Below are positions 1-8,183 of a DNA stretch of 64,000 nt, piece by piece (the first letter of the stretch is position 1; every line of letters starts with the position of its first letter). Position numbers and translations under genes: made by a program. Origin of the DNA: an uncultured Flavobacteriaceae bacterium (GTDB lineage Bacteria > Bacteroidota > Bacteroidia > Flavobacteriales > Flavobacteriaceae); the NCBI GenBank assembly GCA_938020445.1, contig CALIIC010000036.1:17579-81578 (forward strand), written 5' to 3'. The notes beneath the pieces are model-generated. The model did not search any database. It was not told where the DNA came from and was given only the letters and a program-made list of their open reading frames with translations.

Positions 1-539
1 CACCAAACGTAGATTTGATTCCGGCACACATTGACTTGGTGGCCATCGAAATTGAATTGGTAGATAAGGACAAGCGAGAATATATGATGCAACAAGCTAT
101 TTCGGCACTACGGGATAGTTATGATTATATCCTGATCGACTGTGCACCTTCGCTTGGATTATTGACCTTAAATGCCCTCACCGCGGCAGACTCCGTCATT
201 ATTCCGATCCAGTGTGAGTATTTTGCGCTCGAAGGACTCGGTAAACTCTTGAATACCATAAAAAGCGTTCAGAAAATACACAACCCGGAACTTGATATAG
301 AGGGTATGCTACTGACGATGTTCGACTCGAGATTACGGCTCTCGAACCAGGTGGTAGAAGAAGTTCGCAAACATTTTGCTGATATGGTTTTTGATACGAT
401 CATTCAACGAAATGTTCGCTTGAGCGAAGCACCTAGCTATGGTGAAAGTATCATCAAATACGATGCGAGCAGCAAGGGGGCAGAGAATTATTTGAATCTT
501 GCCAATGAAATGGTAAAGCGCAATAAGGAAATAGTATAA
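1..539 (+). CDS. parA: ParA/Soj chromosome partitioning ATPase, 5' truncated by window edge
   Basis: C-terminal part of a ParA (Soj/MinD superfamily) ATPase that with ParB segregates the chromosome origin. The reading frame is open from the first base, so the start codon and the deviant Walker A lysine loop lie outside the window. Visible are the Walker B/switch segment [12 protein letters not shown], the following [18 protein letters not shown] stretch and the late [12 protein letters not shown] block, all typical of chromosomal ParA. The TTG at base 15 is internal and is not the start. The stop codon TAA shares one base with the ATG of parB, so the two are translationally coupled. Identification is secure; only the N-terminus is missing. 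Confidence 0.95.
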   Translation, partial: PNVDLIPAHIDLVAIEIELVDKDKREYMMQQAISALRDSYDYILIDCAPSLGLLTLNALTAADSVIIPIQCEYFALEGLGKLLNTIKSVQKIHNPELDIEGMLLTMFDSRLRLSNQVVEEVRKHFADMVFDTIIQRNVRLSEAPSYGESIIKYDASSKGAENYLNLANEMVKRNKEIV

Positions 540-1438
540 TGGCGAAGGCGACGAAGAAACAGGCATTGGGCAGAGGGCTATCTGCTCTCCTAAAAGATCC
601 TGAAAATGACATACAATCGGCATCAGATAAAAATGCCGATAAAGTTGTTGGGAATATCGTGGAACTTGATTTGCATACGATCGAGGTCAACCCCTTTCAA
701 CCAAGATCTAACTTCAATGATGAGGCCTTAAAAGAATTGGCTACCAGTATTAAGGAACTTGGAGTAATTCAGCCCATCACCGTTCGGAAAATGGATTTCA
801 ACAAATACCAGTTGGTGTCCGGTGAACGTAGATTTCGCGCCTCGAAACTCATAGGGCTCGCAACCATACCGGCGTATATACGAATTGCAAATGACCAAGA
901 GTCCTTGGAAATGGCCTTGGTAGAAAATATTCAGCGTCAAGATCTGGACCCTATTGAGATTGCCTTGAGTTACCAACGTCTTATTGACGAGATACAATTG
1001 ACACAGGAAAAGTTGAGTGATCGCGTTGGTAAAAAACGCTCCACTATTACCAACTACCTGCGATTGCTTCGATTAGACCCTATTATTCAAACCGGAATCC
1101 GAGATGGTTTTACGACGATGGGCCATGGTAGGGCCTTGGTGAATATTGAAAAGAAAGAAGACCAGATAACACTGTATGAACGCATCGTGGGCGAGGGTCT
1201 TTCTGTTCGAGAAACTGAAAAAGCGGTAAAAACATACCATGAAGGCCCCAATAAAAAAATTGCTACCACATCCGATAGTACCCCTAGCTTGCTTAAAAAT
1301 GGGGCAAAAGAACTAACGGAGCGCCTTTCAACAAAGGTTGCCGTGCAAGCAAGTGCCCATGGGAAAGGTAAAATGGTAATCCCCTTCGCTACACAAGAAG
1401 AATTCAATCGAATCAAAAAACTCATTTTAGGTGCTTAA
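539..1438 (+). CDS. parB: ParB/Spo0J centromere-binding CTPase
   Basis: 299-residue ParB, usual length for chromosomal ParB. The N-terminal tail QALGRGLSALL (residues 8-18) is the typical segment that stimulates ParA ATPase. The ParB/Srx-like CTP-binding domain spans about 40-130, with the box II motif GERRFRA at 95-101 and ENIQR at 129-133. A helix-turn-helix that reads parS follows at about 145-215, and the C-terminal dimerisation region ends in KKLILGA. The gene overlaps parA by one base and the next gene by eight bases. I looked for a palindromic parS near the consensus TGTTTCACGTGAAACA and did not see one in this window, so the binding sites must be elsewhere or diverged. Confidence 0.97.
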   Translation: MAKATKKQALGRGLSALLKDPENDIQSASDKNADKVVGNIVELDLHTIEVNPFQPRSNFNDEALKELATSIKELGVIQPITVRKMDFNKYQLVSGERRFRASKLIGLATIPAYIRIANDQESLEMALVENIQRQDLDPIEIALSYQRLIDEIQLTQEKLSDRVGKKRSTITNYLRLLRLDPIIQTGIRDGFTTMGHGRALVNIEKKEDQITLYERIVGEGLSVRETEKAVKTYHEGPNKKIATTSDSTPSLLKNGAKELTERLSTKVAVQASAHGKGKMVIPFATQEEFNRIKKLILGA

Positions 1439-2078
1439 AAACCTATCCATCCTTTTCTTATTGCTACTCATCCCAATTGAGGCACTGGCGCAAGAGGTAG
1501 CGCCGGCAGATCAAGAACTTGACTCTTTACAGCAAGACTTGAAAGCCGAAGGTATTGTGGTACAAGACTCGGTACTCGAAAAGCGAAAGCCGATCAATCC
1601 CTTAGCACCGGGCAAGGCAGCCTTCTATTCTGCCGTACTCCCTGGTCTGGGGCAGATTTACAACAAACGTTATTGGAAAGTACCCATTATTTATGGCGTG
1701 CTCGGAGCCGGTGTGTACGTATATAAATTCAACGATGATCGCTATGATCTTTTCCGGAACGCTTTTAAAAGACGCCAAGCAGGCTTTACAGACGATGAAT
1801 TTTTTGATAGGGATGGTAATAATAATCCCGGTGACCCACCTGATTTTGATTTGGATGTTCTGGAAAATCAACAAGAACGGTACCAACGCGACCGTGATTT
1901 GGCGCTGGTAATAACCATTGCCCTTTATATTCTTAATATTGTTGATGCCAATGTTGATGCACATTTAAAACAATTCAACATTAGTGATGATCTTAGCTTT
2001 GATGTACAACCCTATCTGGATTTAAATACTATAACGGGCGATCCCAATTATGGGATGACCCTTATTATTAAACTTTAA
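1431..2078 (+). CDS. DUF5683 membrane protein with signal peptide
   Basis: 215-residue protein starting at a GTG that overlaps the end of parB by eight bases. The start is supported by the classic signal peptide that follows (hydrophobic core at residues 5-18, cleavage near ALAQ-E). The centre contains PGLGQIYNKRYWKVP followed by a hydrophobic segment IIYGVLGAGVYVY, the hallmark of the DUF5683 family. A second hydrophobic stretch LALVITIALYILNIVDA is at about 160-177. The family commonly sits between parB and dapB in Flavobacteriia. No biochemical function is established that I know of; an inner-membrane or envelope location is inferred from the hydrophobic segments. Confidence 0.85.
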   Translation: MLKNLSILFLLLLIPIEALAQEVAPADQELDSLQQDLKAEGIVVQDSVLEKRKPINPLAPGKAAFYSAVLPGLGQIYNKRYWKVPIIYGVLGAGVYVYKFNDDRYDLFRNAFKRRQAGFTDDEFFDRDGNNNPGDPPDFDLDVLENQQERYQRDRDLALVITIALYILNIVDANVDAHLKQFNISDDLSFDVQPYLDLNTITGDPNYGMTLIIKL

Positions 2079-2121
2079 CAGGATTTAAAAGACTCTTTCA
2101 AGATACTAAACCATTGAATAT

Positions 2122-2820
2122 ATGAATATTGCGCTTTTCGGTTATGGGAGAATGGGTAAGATGATTGAAGAAGTCGCAATAGGACGCGGACATCAAATCG
2201 TTGCTAAAATCGACGTGGATACGACAGCTATTGATTTTTCAAAGATGGATGTCGCCATCGATTTTAGTATGCCACAAGCGGCCTATGGAAATATTCGCAG
2301 TTGTCTTGAAAATGGTATTCCGATTATCTCGGGAACCACAGGATGGTTGGAAAAATATGAGGATGCCGTGACACTCTGTAAAGAAAAGAAAGGCGCTTTT
2401 ATCTACGCATCTAATTTTAGTTTGGGTGTGAATGTCTTTTTTGAATTGAATGCGCATTTGGCAAAGATGATGAAAGAACTGCATCAGTACGCGGTTTCCA
2501 TGGAAGAAATACACCATACGAAAAAATTAGATGCTCCAAGTGGCACGGCAATCACCTTGGCGGAAGGCGTCATAAAACACACTGCATATACCGGTTGGAA
2601 GCTAGATCAAGCAGAAAAGCAAGAAGTCGCTATTAAATCTAAACGAGTTGGTACTGTACCAGGCACCCATACTGTTGATTACAGTAGCCAAGTAGACAGT
2701 ATTGAAATTAAGCATACCGCTCACAACCGAGAAGGATTTGCACATGGCGCAGTTGTGGCGGCAGAATGGATTCACGGCAAAACCGGAATCTTTTCGATGA
2801 AGGATGTTTTAGGACTTTAA
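2122..2820 (+). CDS. dapB: 4-hydroxy-tetrahydrodipicolinate reductase
   Basis: Cytoplasmic NAD(P)H-dependent reductase of the diaminopimelate/lysine pathway, producing tetrahydrodipicolinate. The 232-residue protein is shorter than the roughly 270-residue enterobacterial enzyme, which is usual in Bacteroidota. It has the Rossmann dinucleotide motif GYGRMG at residues 7-12 and the catalytic/substrate signature EIHHTKKLDAPSGTA at 129-143, with the His pair at 131-132 and the catalytic Lys at 135. The C-terminal EIKHTAHNREGFAHGAV block is also conserved. It lies 43 bases after the DUF5683 gene and 43 bases before lepB, in the same direction, so it is probably co-transcribed. Confidence 0.96.
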   Translation: MNIALFGYGRMGKMIEEVAIGRGHQIVAKIDVDTTAIDFSKMDVAIDFSMPQAAYGNIRSCLENGIPIISGTTGWLEKYEDAVTLCKEKKGAFIYASNFSLGVNVFFELNAHLAKMMKELHQYAVSMEEIHHTKKLDAPSGTAITLAEGVIKHTAYTGWKLDQAEKQEVAIKSKRVGTVPGTHTVDYSSQVDSIEIKHTAHNREGFAHGAVVAAEWIHGKTGIFSMKDVLGL

Positions 2821-2863
2821 AGGGCAAAAAATATAAAACCAATAGTAACGAACAACATTTCAG

Positions 2864-4594
2864 ATGAACGCAACACAATGGATTATTTTTATACTCATCG
2901 TACAGGTGATTCATTTTCTAGGGACCTGGAAGCTTTATATAAAAGCAGGTAGAAAGGCATGGGAGGCAGCTATTCCCGTTTACAATGCCTACGTGTTAAT
3001 GCAAATAATCAACCGTCCAAAATGGTGGGTAATTTTACTCTTTATCCCTATTATCAACTTATTGATTTTTCCCGTTGTATGGGTAGAAACAATTCGAAGT
3101 TTTGGCAGGAACAGTTTACTGGAAACTTGGTTGGTCATAGGAACGTTCGGACTTTACATCTATTATGTTAACTACGCCTTAGATGTGGAGCACATTAAAG
3201 ACAGAAGCTTGCAACCACGCTCAAGTATGGGGGAATGGGTAAGTTCCATCGTTTTTGCGATTGTTGCCGCTACCTTGGTTCATACCTATTTCATTCAACC
3301 GTATGTTATCCCAACCGGTTCGCTAGAAAAAACACTGCGCATCGGAGATTTACTTTTCGTAAGCAAGTTTCACTATGGCGCCCGAGCACCTATGACCACG
3401 GTTGCCGCCCCTATGGTACACGATACGCTTCCTTTACTAGGTGTAAAATCTTATTTGAACAAACCACAACTACCTTATTTTAGAGTACCTGGATTCAAAA
3501 AGATAAATCGAAAGGAAATTGTGGTGTTCAGTTGGCCCGCAGATACGGTACGGCAATTTTTCAAAGCAGAAAAAGGAGTAGATAAACCTATTGATAAAAA
3601 ATCGAACTATGTAAAACGCTGTGTTGGCCTTCCAGGAGATTCGCTTGCGGTTATTGATGGGTACGTATATATAAATGGAAAGCAACTAGACCTTCCCGAA
3701 CGCGCCCGGCTACAATTTGAACATATGGTCTACAGTAGCAAAGGGGTTTCCTCCAAGGCTTTGGTAGAAGTGGGTGCCACCGATTTTCAGCGAAGATATT
3801 TGGCCCCTAATATCAGTCAGGAACAGGCGGTTGCATTGGAAAAAGACGTTTTAGGGTTTAATAGAAATAATAAGGGACAATTAGAAATTTATACCAAAGA
3901 AGCAGGTATTCCTGTTGAAAGAGCACGTAAATTAAACCTCTCCCTAAAAGAAATTACCGATTTACAGCGATCCGTGCCCCTTACCGAGGGTATGGTTGAA
4001 AAATTGCGAAAAAACCCAGGCATAGATTCTGTCATACGACTTATAAACCCAAAGAATCAAAGAGCGGCGGGCCTTTTCCCTCAAAGCTCCGATTATCCTT
4101 GGAATTACAGTCAAATGGGCCCTATTTATATTCCAAAAAGGGGAAAGACGGTCCCTTTAAATTTGAAAGTTTTACCCATTTACAAGAGAATTATTGAGGA
4201 GTATGAAGGGAATACCATCCGTATTTCAGGAAATCAAATAAGCCTAAATGGGCAAGTGGCCGATTCATATACTTTTCAGCAAGATTACTATTGGATGATG
4301 GGAGACAATAGAGATCATTCCGAGGACAGTCGAGCATGGGGCTATGTGCCGGAAAACCACATTGTAGGAACCCCCATTTTCATATGGATGAGCTTTGATA
4401 ATTTTGTTGATGCAAAAGGGCGTCCGAACAGCCCCTTAAAGTGGAAACCAAGATGGGACCGTATTTTTACAACGGTACATGGGGATGGGGAACCGCAATC
4501 TTATTTTAAATATTTTCTGTTCGCCTTGGTCGCTTATTCTATTGGCAGCTGGTTCTGGGGCAGGCGCAAGCGAAAAGAAAATAGCAAACAATAG
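2864..4594 (+). CDS. lepB: Signal peptidase I, enlarged, with N-terminal membrane domain
   Basis: Type I leader peptidase that releases exported proteins at the membrane. At 576 residues it is much longer than E. coli LepB (about 320). Residues 1-110 hold several membrane segments (DUF5684-like), a further segment is at 125-145, and the catalytic domain follows. The nucleophile is Ser153 in IPTGSLEKTL, and the general base is Lys251 in YVKRCVGLPGD. Box E, GDNRDHSEDSR, starts at residue 480. Between residues about 275 and 470 there is a roughly 200-residue insertion with no recognised motif. A last hydrophobic segment (about 550-565) and a basic tail RRKRKENSKQ end the protein. It is followed 20 bases later by the wbqC-like gene. 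Confidence 0.95.
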   Translation: MNATQWIIFILIVQVIHFLGTWKLYIKAGRKAWEAAIPVYNAYVLMQIINRPKWWVILLFIPIINLLIFPVVWVETIRSFGRNSLLETWLVIGTFGLYIYYVNYALDVEHIKDRSLQPRSSMGEWVSSIVFAIVAATLVHTYFIQPYVIPTGSLEKTLRIGDLLFVSKFHYGARAPMTTVAAPMVHDTLPLLGVKSYLNKPQLPYFRVPGFKKINRKEIVVFSWPADTVRQFFKAEKGVDKPIDKKSNYVKRCVGLPGDSLAVIDGYVYINGKQLDLPERARLQFEHMVYSSKGVSSKALVEVGATDFQRRYLAPNISQEQAVALEKDVLGFNRNNKGQLEIYTKEAGIPVERARKLNLSLKEITDLQRSVPLTEGMVEKLRKNPGIDSVIRLINPKNQRAAGLFPQSSDYPWNYSQMGPIYIPKRGKTVPLNLKVLPIYKRIIEEYEGNTIRISGNQISLNGQVADSYTFQQDYYWMMGDNRDHSEDSRAWGYVPENHIVGTPIFIWMSFDNFVDAKGRPNSPLKWKPRWDRIFTTVHGDGEPQSYFKYFLFALVAYSIGSWFWGRRKRKENSKQ

Positions 4595-4614
4595 GCGGGG
4601 GCGGCGTTCGACTT

Positions 4615-5247
4615 ATGAGCATTGTACTACATCCAACATATTTTCCAACTATCGCCAGTACCGCTGTCTTAGTGCAACATCCGGTGGTTTGGGAGGTATA
4701 TGATAATTATCAAAAACAGACCTATCGCAACCGCTGCTACATCTGTAACGATTTGGGGAAACATATACTCAGTATCTCCATTCAGCATGTGGGAGGTTCC
4801 CAAGGAAAACAGGCTTATCGCGAGGTTCAAATCGACAATTCATTCCCATGGCAACGACAACATTGGCGCACCTTGGAAACTGCCTATCGCACCTCTCCCT
4901 TTTTTGAATTTTATGAAGATGACTTGGCACCGCTTTATCAAAAGGAATTTTCGCATCTAATGGAATTTAACTTGGCCACCGTTGCATTTGTATGTGACTG
5001 CCTTGGCATACATACCCCATCGGACAAAACCACCTCATATGAAACCATCCTTTCCAAAAATATTGATGGTCGGCTTCTAGCGAATGTTAAAAACACCCCA
5101 GTATTTAAACAAGATGCCTATGTACAAGTATTTGGTGATCGGCATGGCTTTGTAAAAAATACCAGCGTACTGGATCTTCTATTTAATGAAGGCCCCAATG
5201 CCCTGTCATATCTGAAAGCCTTCAATACCGATTTTTTAAATGGGTAG
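4615..5247 (+). CDS. WbqC-like family protein
   Basis: 210-residue cytoplasmic protein of the WbqC-like family. The opening HPTYFPTIASTAVLVQH, the segment YQKQTYRNRCYI at about 32-43 and the later blocks SFPWQRQHWRTLETAYRTSP and FYEDDLAPLY fit the family. Named members lie in O-antigen clusters and are thought to act in sugar-nucleotide or lipopolysaccharide synthesis, but here the gene is in the parAB-dapB-lepB run, a usual place for it in Flavobacteriia. It overlaps the next gene by eight bases. The biochemical role remains inferred. Confidence 0.85.
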   Translation: MSIVLHPTYFPTIASTAVLVQHPVVWEVYDNYQKQTYRNRCYICNDLGKHILSISIQHVGGSQGKQAYREVQIDNSFPWQRQHWRTLETAYRTSPFFEFYEDDLAPLYQKEFSHLMEFNLATVAFVCDCLGIHTPSDKTTSYETILSKNIDGRLLANVKNTPVFKQDAYVQVFGDRHGFVKNTSVLDLLFNEGPNALSYLKAFNTDFLNG

Positions 5248-5554
5248 GTTTATAGCGCACTATGGCATTCATTTTATAGTTCCCATAGCCATCGCATTTT
5301 TCTTTTTCAAGGAGGGTAAAATTCGGGTGCTATTTATTCTATGGGCCGGAATACTGGTAGACGTAGACCATTTGCTGGCATCCCCAATTTTTGACCCAAA
5401 TCGCTGTAGTATTAACTTCCATCCGCTGCACAGTTACTGGGCCATAGCTGTCTATTTGGGAATGTTGCTTCCCAAGAAAACACGGATTTTTGGAATTGCC
5501 CTGCTACTGCATATGGTGGCCGATAGTGTTGATTGTTACCTATTATTTGTGTAA
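5240..5554 (+). CDS. DUF6122 small membrane protein
   Basis: 104-residue integral membrane protein that I recognise as DUF6122. It has about four hydrophobic segments: residues 8-22, 29-41, 68-80 and 85-102. Conserved polar residues lie in or next to the membrane: HYGIHF near the start, DVDHLLASPIFDPNRC at 41-56, FHPLHSYW at 60-67, and a late HMVADSVDC. The His/Asp pattern resembles metal-binding membrane hydrolases such as the YdjM/LexA-regulated family, but that link is an inference. It overlaps wbqC by eight bases, and its last 12 bases overlap the convergent EEP gene. Confidence 0.8.
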   Translation: MGRFIAHYGIHFIVPIAIAFFFFKEGKIRVLFILWAGILVDVDHLLASPIFDPNRCSINFHPLHSYWAIAVYLGMLLPKKTRIFGIALLLHMVADSVDCYLLFV

Positions 5555-6568
5555 TCGGAAGGAGGCCATCACTGGAAAATGATCAGAGTACGGAACGGTA
5601 TAATTGGTATGGGTTTGCACATTAAATTCAGGATCCGCCAAAATAAAATCAATACGAAAGGGAAAACCTAGAAAATCATAGGTGCCGCCAAAACCTGCTC
5701 CTTTTTCCTCAAAGGTATCTACCATATCACCCTTTACCAAGCGATACGAATTTGAAAATTGGTTGTTGTTGAAATCTCCACATACAATGGTCTTATAAGG
5801 CACCTTTCCCCTGTGATTCAAATAAAAACGCGCCTGGGAGGTCTGTTTTCGAAACGCTTTCGTGAGTCGTTTATAAACATTCTCATAAGGGCTTCCCAAT
5901 AAGGAATCTGCCTTAGGGCGTACGTTAAGTGATTCCATATGCAAATTGTAAATACGAAGCGTATCTCCCTGGTACACGATATCGGCGAAGGCACCATTGT
6001 TGTAACTATTAGGCCAATCGAGGGTTCCTTCATTCACAATCGGATATTTGGAAAAGATTCCCAGTAATACGCGATCATGCGCGTTGATATATTTCAGATG
6101 CTGGTACGGATACCTTTTAAACTCTTCTCTTTTTAAATAATTTGCTTCTTGAAAACAGATTATATCAGGGTCTTGTTGCGCAATAAAATCAAAGGTTTTT
6201 TCATACACATTTGGATCATCGATATTTCCCCAGCTGTTAAATGAACGTATATTATAGCTCATGACACGTAAATCGTCCTTCTCCGCAGTTTCATCGGAAA
6301 GTGAAAACTTTACAAAAGTTCCGCTGATGAAATAACCAACAATTAAAAGCAAGGCAGACAGCAAAAAGTTCTTTTTTCTTTGCAAGCCCCAATAAATGAC
6401 AAACAAAACATTAATGAAAACCAATGCCGGTACGGCCAGCCCCCAAGGAGATACATACGGAAAACGATCAGATGGTATAAAACCTACCATAATACCCAAC
6501 AATAGTAGAGAAGCGAAGAGTATATTTAATAGCAATACTATTTTATGGAACCAGGAGCTCTTTTTCAA
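5543..6568 (-). CDS. Endonuclease/exonuclease/phosphatase family protein with membrane anchor
   Basis: 341-residue protein with three N-terminal transmembrane segments (about residues 9-30, 38-58 and 66-90), followed by an EEP-fold catalytic domain. Motifs in order are MSYNIRSFNSWG, CFQEAN (metal-binding Glu), CGDFNNNQFS (Asp/Asn catalytic pair) and YSDHFPVMASF at the C-terminus (Asp-His). The domain covers nucleases, sphingomyelinases and inositol phosphatases, and the substrate cannot be read from sequence. The anchor suggests an external or periplasmic domain. Its start lies three bases from the end of the upstream rhomboid gene, so it is the last gene of the minus-strand mutL-rhomboid run. 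Confidence 0.9.
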   Translation of the reverse strand: MKKSSWFHKIVLLLNILFASLLLLGIMVGFIPSDRFPYVSPWGLAVPALVFINVLFVIYWGLQRKKNFLLSALLLIVGYFISGTFVKFSLSDETAEKDDLRVMSYNIRSFNSWGNIDDPNVYEKTFDFIAQQDPDIICFQEANYLKREEFKRYPYQHLKYINAHDRVLLGIFSKYPIVNEGTLDWPNSYNNGAFADIVYQGDTLRIYNLHMESLNVRPKADSLLGSPYENVYKRLTKAFRKQTSQARFYLNHRGKVPYKTIVCGDFNNNQFSNSYRLVKGDMVDTFEEKGAGFGGTYDFLGFPFRIDFILADPEFNVQTHTNYTVPYSDHFPVMASFRLHK

Positions 6569-6571
6569 ACC

Positions 6572-7447
6572 CTAATCTTCTTTACCCGCTTTGAACAAAA
6601 AATCTTTTTCAGCTTTCGAAAGGCTTTCGTACCCAGATTTACTGATTTTATCTAAAATCGTATCAATTTTTTTCTGGTGGCTATCTTTGGTATAACTAGT
6701 TTTTACCTTGGTAGCGGTCTTTTTGGTCTTGTATACGGTTTTCAATGGCGCCTTGCGCTGCTTTTTTGGTTTGAACATATTACCAAGACCGTCCAAGACC
6801 TTTGAAAACCCTTCCCCGATATCATTCCCTTTGGTCAATTGACGCGCGTAGAGATAACCTAACAGTGCTCCTCCCAAATGGGCTAAATGCCCACCTGCAT
6901 TTCCTGTCGGCATTTGTACCAAGTCAATCAAAACCGCAAAAGCCCCGATATACCAAAGTTTTATATTGAAAAAAAACACCCTTACTTCCTGATTGGGAAT
7001 ATAAGTGCAAATGAAAATTAATACGGCCATGACACCGGCCGAGGCTCCTATTAGATATGAAGACACCTTCGTAAATGCCGGGAAAATATTATACGCCGCC
7101 ACGAAGACCAATCCGCCTAATATTACTCCTAAAAAATAAATATTGATGAACTTTCTACTTCCAAAAAGATTTAGAAGTATACGGGATGAAAAATAAAGCA
7201 ACAACATATTCCAAAAAATATGTCCAAAAGTACTGTGAAAAAAAGAATAGGTAACCAATGACCAAGGTTGTGAGATGTATTCGCTAAGTCCCTTGGGCAA
7301 CCAAAACCATTGTTCAATAAGTTCGGGGTTTGTTCCCATTAAGAAAGGTACCAAGCGATTTACAAGAAATACGATTACATTTATGGCAATCAGTTTTTCC
7401 GCAATGCTTAGGCGCGCAAATTGATATTTCAAACCAGTGCTAGCCAT
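6572..7447 (-). CDS. Rhomboid intramembrane serine protease with basic C-terminal tail
   Basis: 291-residue rhomboid (S54). The six-helix core occupies about residues 18-202. The catalytic dyad is Ser136 in GASAG (134-138) and His190 in HLAHLGG. The upstream HIFWNM (His76, Asn80) provides the oxyanion-hole residues. The tail from about 205 is hydrophilic and Lys-rich (KPKKQRKAPLK, KTKKTATKVKTS) and ends in an amphipathic helix typical of the DUF6576 extension in Bacteroidota rhomboids. It is directly downstream of a second rhomboid gene with one base between them. Substrates are unknown. Confidence 0.93.
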   Translation of the reverse strand: MASTGLKYQFARLSIAEKLIAINVIVFLVNRLVPFLMGTNPELIEQWFWLPKGLSEYISQPWSLVTYSFFHSTFGHIFWNMLLLYFSSRILLNLFGSRKFINIYFLGVILGGLVFVAAYNIFPAFTKVSSYLIGASAGVMAVLIFICTYIPNQEVRVFFFNIKLWYIGAFAVLIDLVQMPTGNAGGHLAHLGGALLGYLYARQLTKGNDIGEGFSKVLDGLGNMFKPKKQRKAPLKTVYKTKKTATKVKTSYTKDSHQKKIDTILDKISKSGYESLSKAEKDFLFKAGKED

Positions 7448-7448
7448 C

Positions 7449-8183
7449 TTAATTCCATCTTTTATTGTTAAACTGGTTTTTCTTCCAGTACCATACCATA
7501 ATAAAACCGGTCAATGCACCGCCGATATGGGCGAAATGGGCAATACCTGTCTGAGCTCCCGTTATACCAAATATAACATCGCCGAGAATAATAAGCGGTA
7601 CAAAATACTTTGCTTTAATTGGCATTGGCAAAAACAGTAGCATTAGTTCTGTCTCAGGATAACTAAATGCAAACGCGACCAATATGCCATAAACTGCTCC
7701 AGATGCTCCCAACATGGGAATGCTATAGGCATCGAGAAAATTTTCCACCGTTCCCCGTCCAGCGATTTCATACCATGCCGGACTATACTTCCCTTCAGAG
7801 ATTATCTCAAGTATCGAATTCTCCGGAAGTCCAGAATTTACCAAGGCCGTAATTCCTTCATTGAATTGATAGTAGTTCATCGCTGTATACAGAAGGGCAG
7901 AACCCAAACCAGCGGAAAAGTAAAAAAACAAGAATTTGTTTCTGCCCCACATGCGTTCCAGAGGCGTTCCGAAAGCCCACAAGGCATACATATTAAAGAG
8001 AATATGCATGAGTCCGCCATGCATGAACATATGTGTTAAAACCTGCCAAAGGCCAAAATTCTCATTGAGTGGGAACCATAGAGAAAACCAATGCCGCATA
8101 ATATCACCGTACAATGCCGTTGCCAAAAAGAACAATACATTGATAATAAGTAAATGTTTTATCGCTTCTGTTAACCTTCCCAT
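7449..8183 (-). CDS. Rhomboid intramembrane serine protease
   Basis: 244-residue rhomboid with the full active site: Ser161 in GASGAVYG (159-166), His219 in HFAHIGG, and His60/Asn64 in the HILFNM motif that stabilises the oxyanion. A roughly 50-residue loop separates the second and third core helices (about 104-150). It is distinct from the neighbouring rhomboid and lacks its basic tail, so the two are old paralogues and not a recent duplication. Its ATG is immediately adjacent to the stop codon of mutL, with no spacer, so the two genes are likely co-translated. Confidence 0.93.
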   Translation of the reverse strand: MGRLTEAIKHLLIINVLFFLATALYGDIMRHWFSLWFPLNENFGLWQVLTHMFMHGGLMHILFNMYALWAFGTPLERMWGRNKFLFFYFSAGLGSALLYTAMNYYQFNEGITALVNSGLPENSILEIISEGKYSPAWYEIAGRGTVENFLDAYSIPMLGASGAVYGILVAFAFSYPETELMLLFLPMPIKAKYFVPLIILGDVIFGITGAQTGIAHFAHIGGALTGFIMVWYWKKNQFNNKRWN

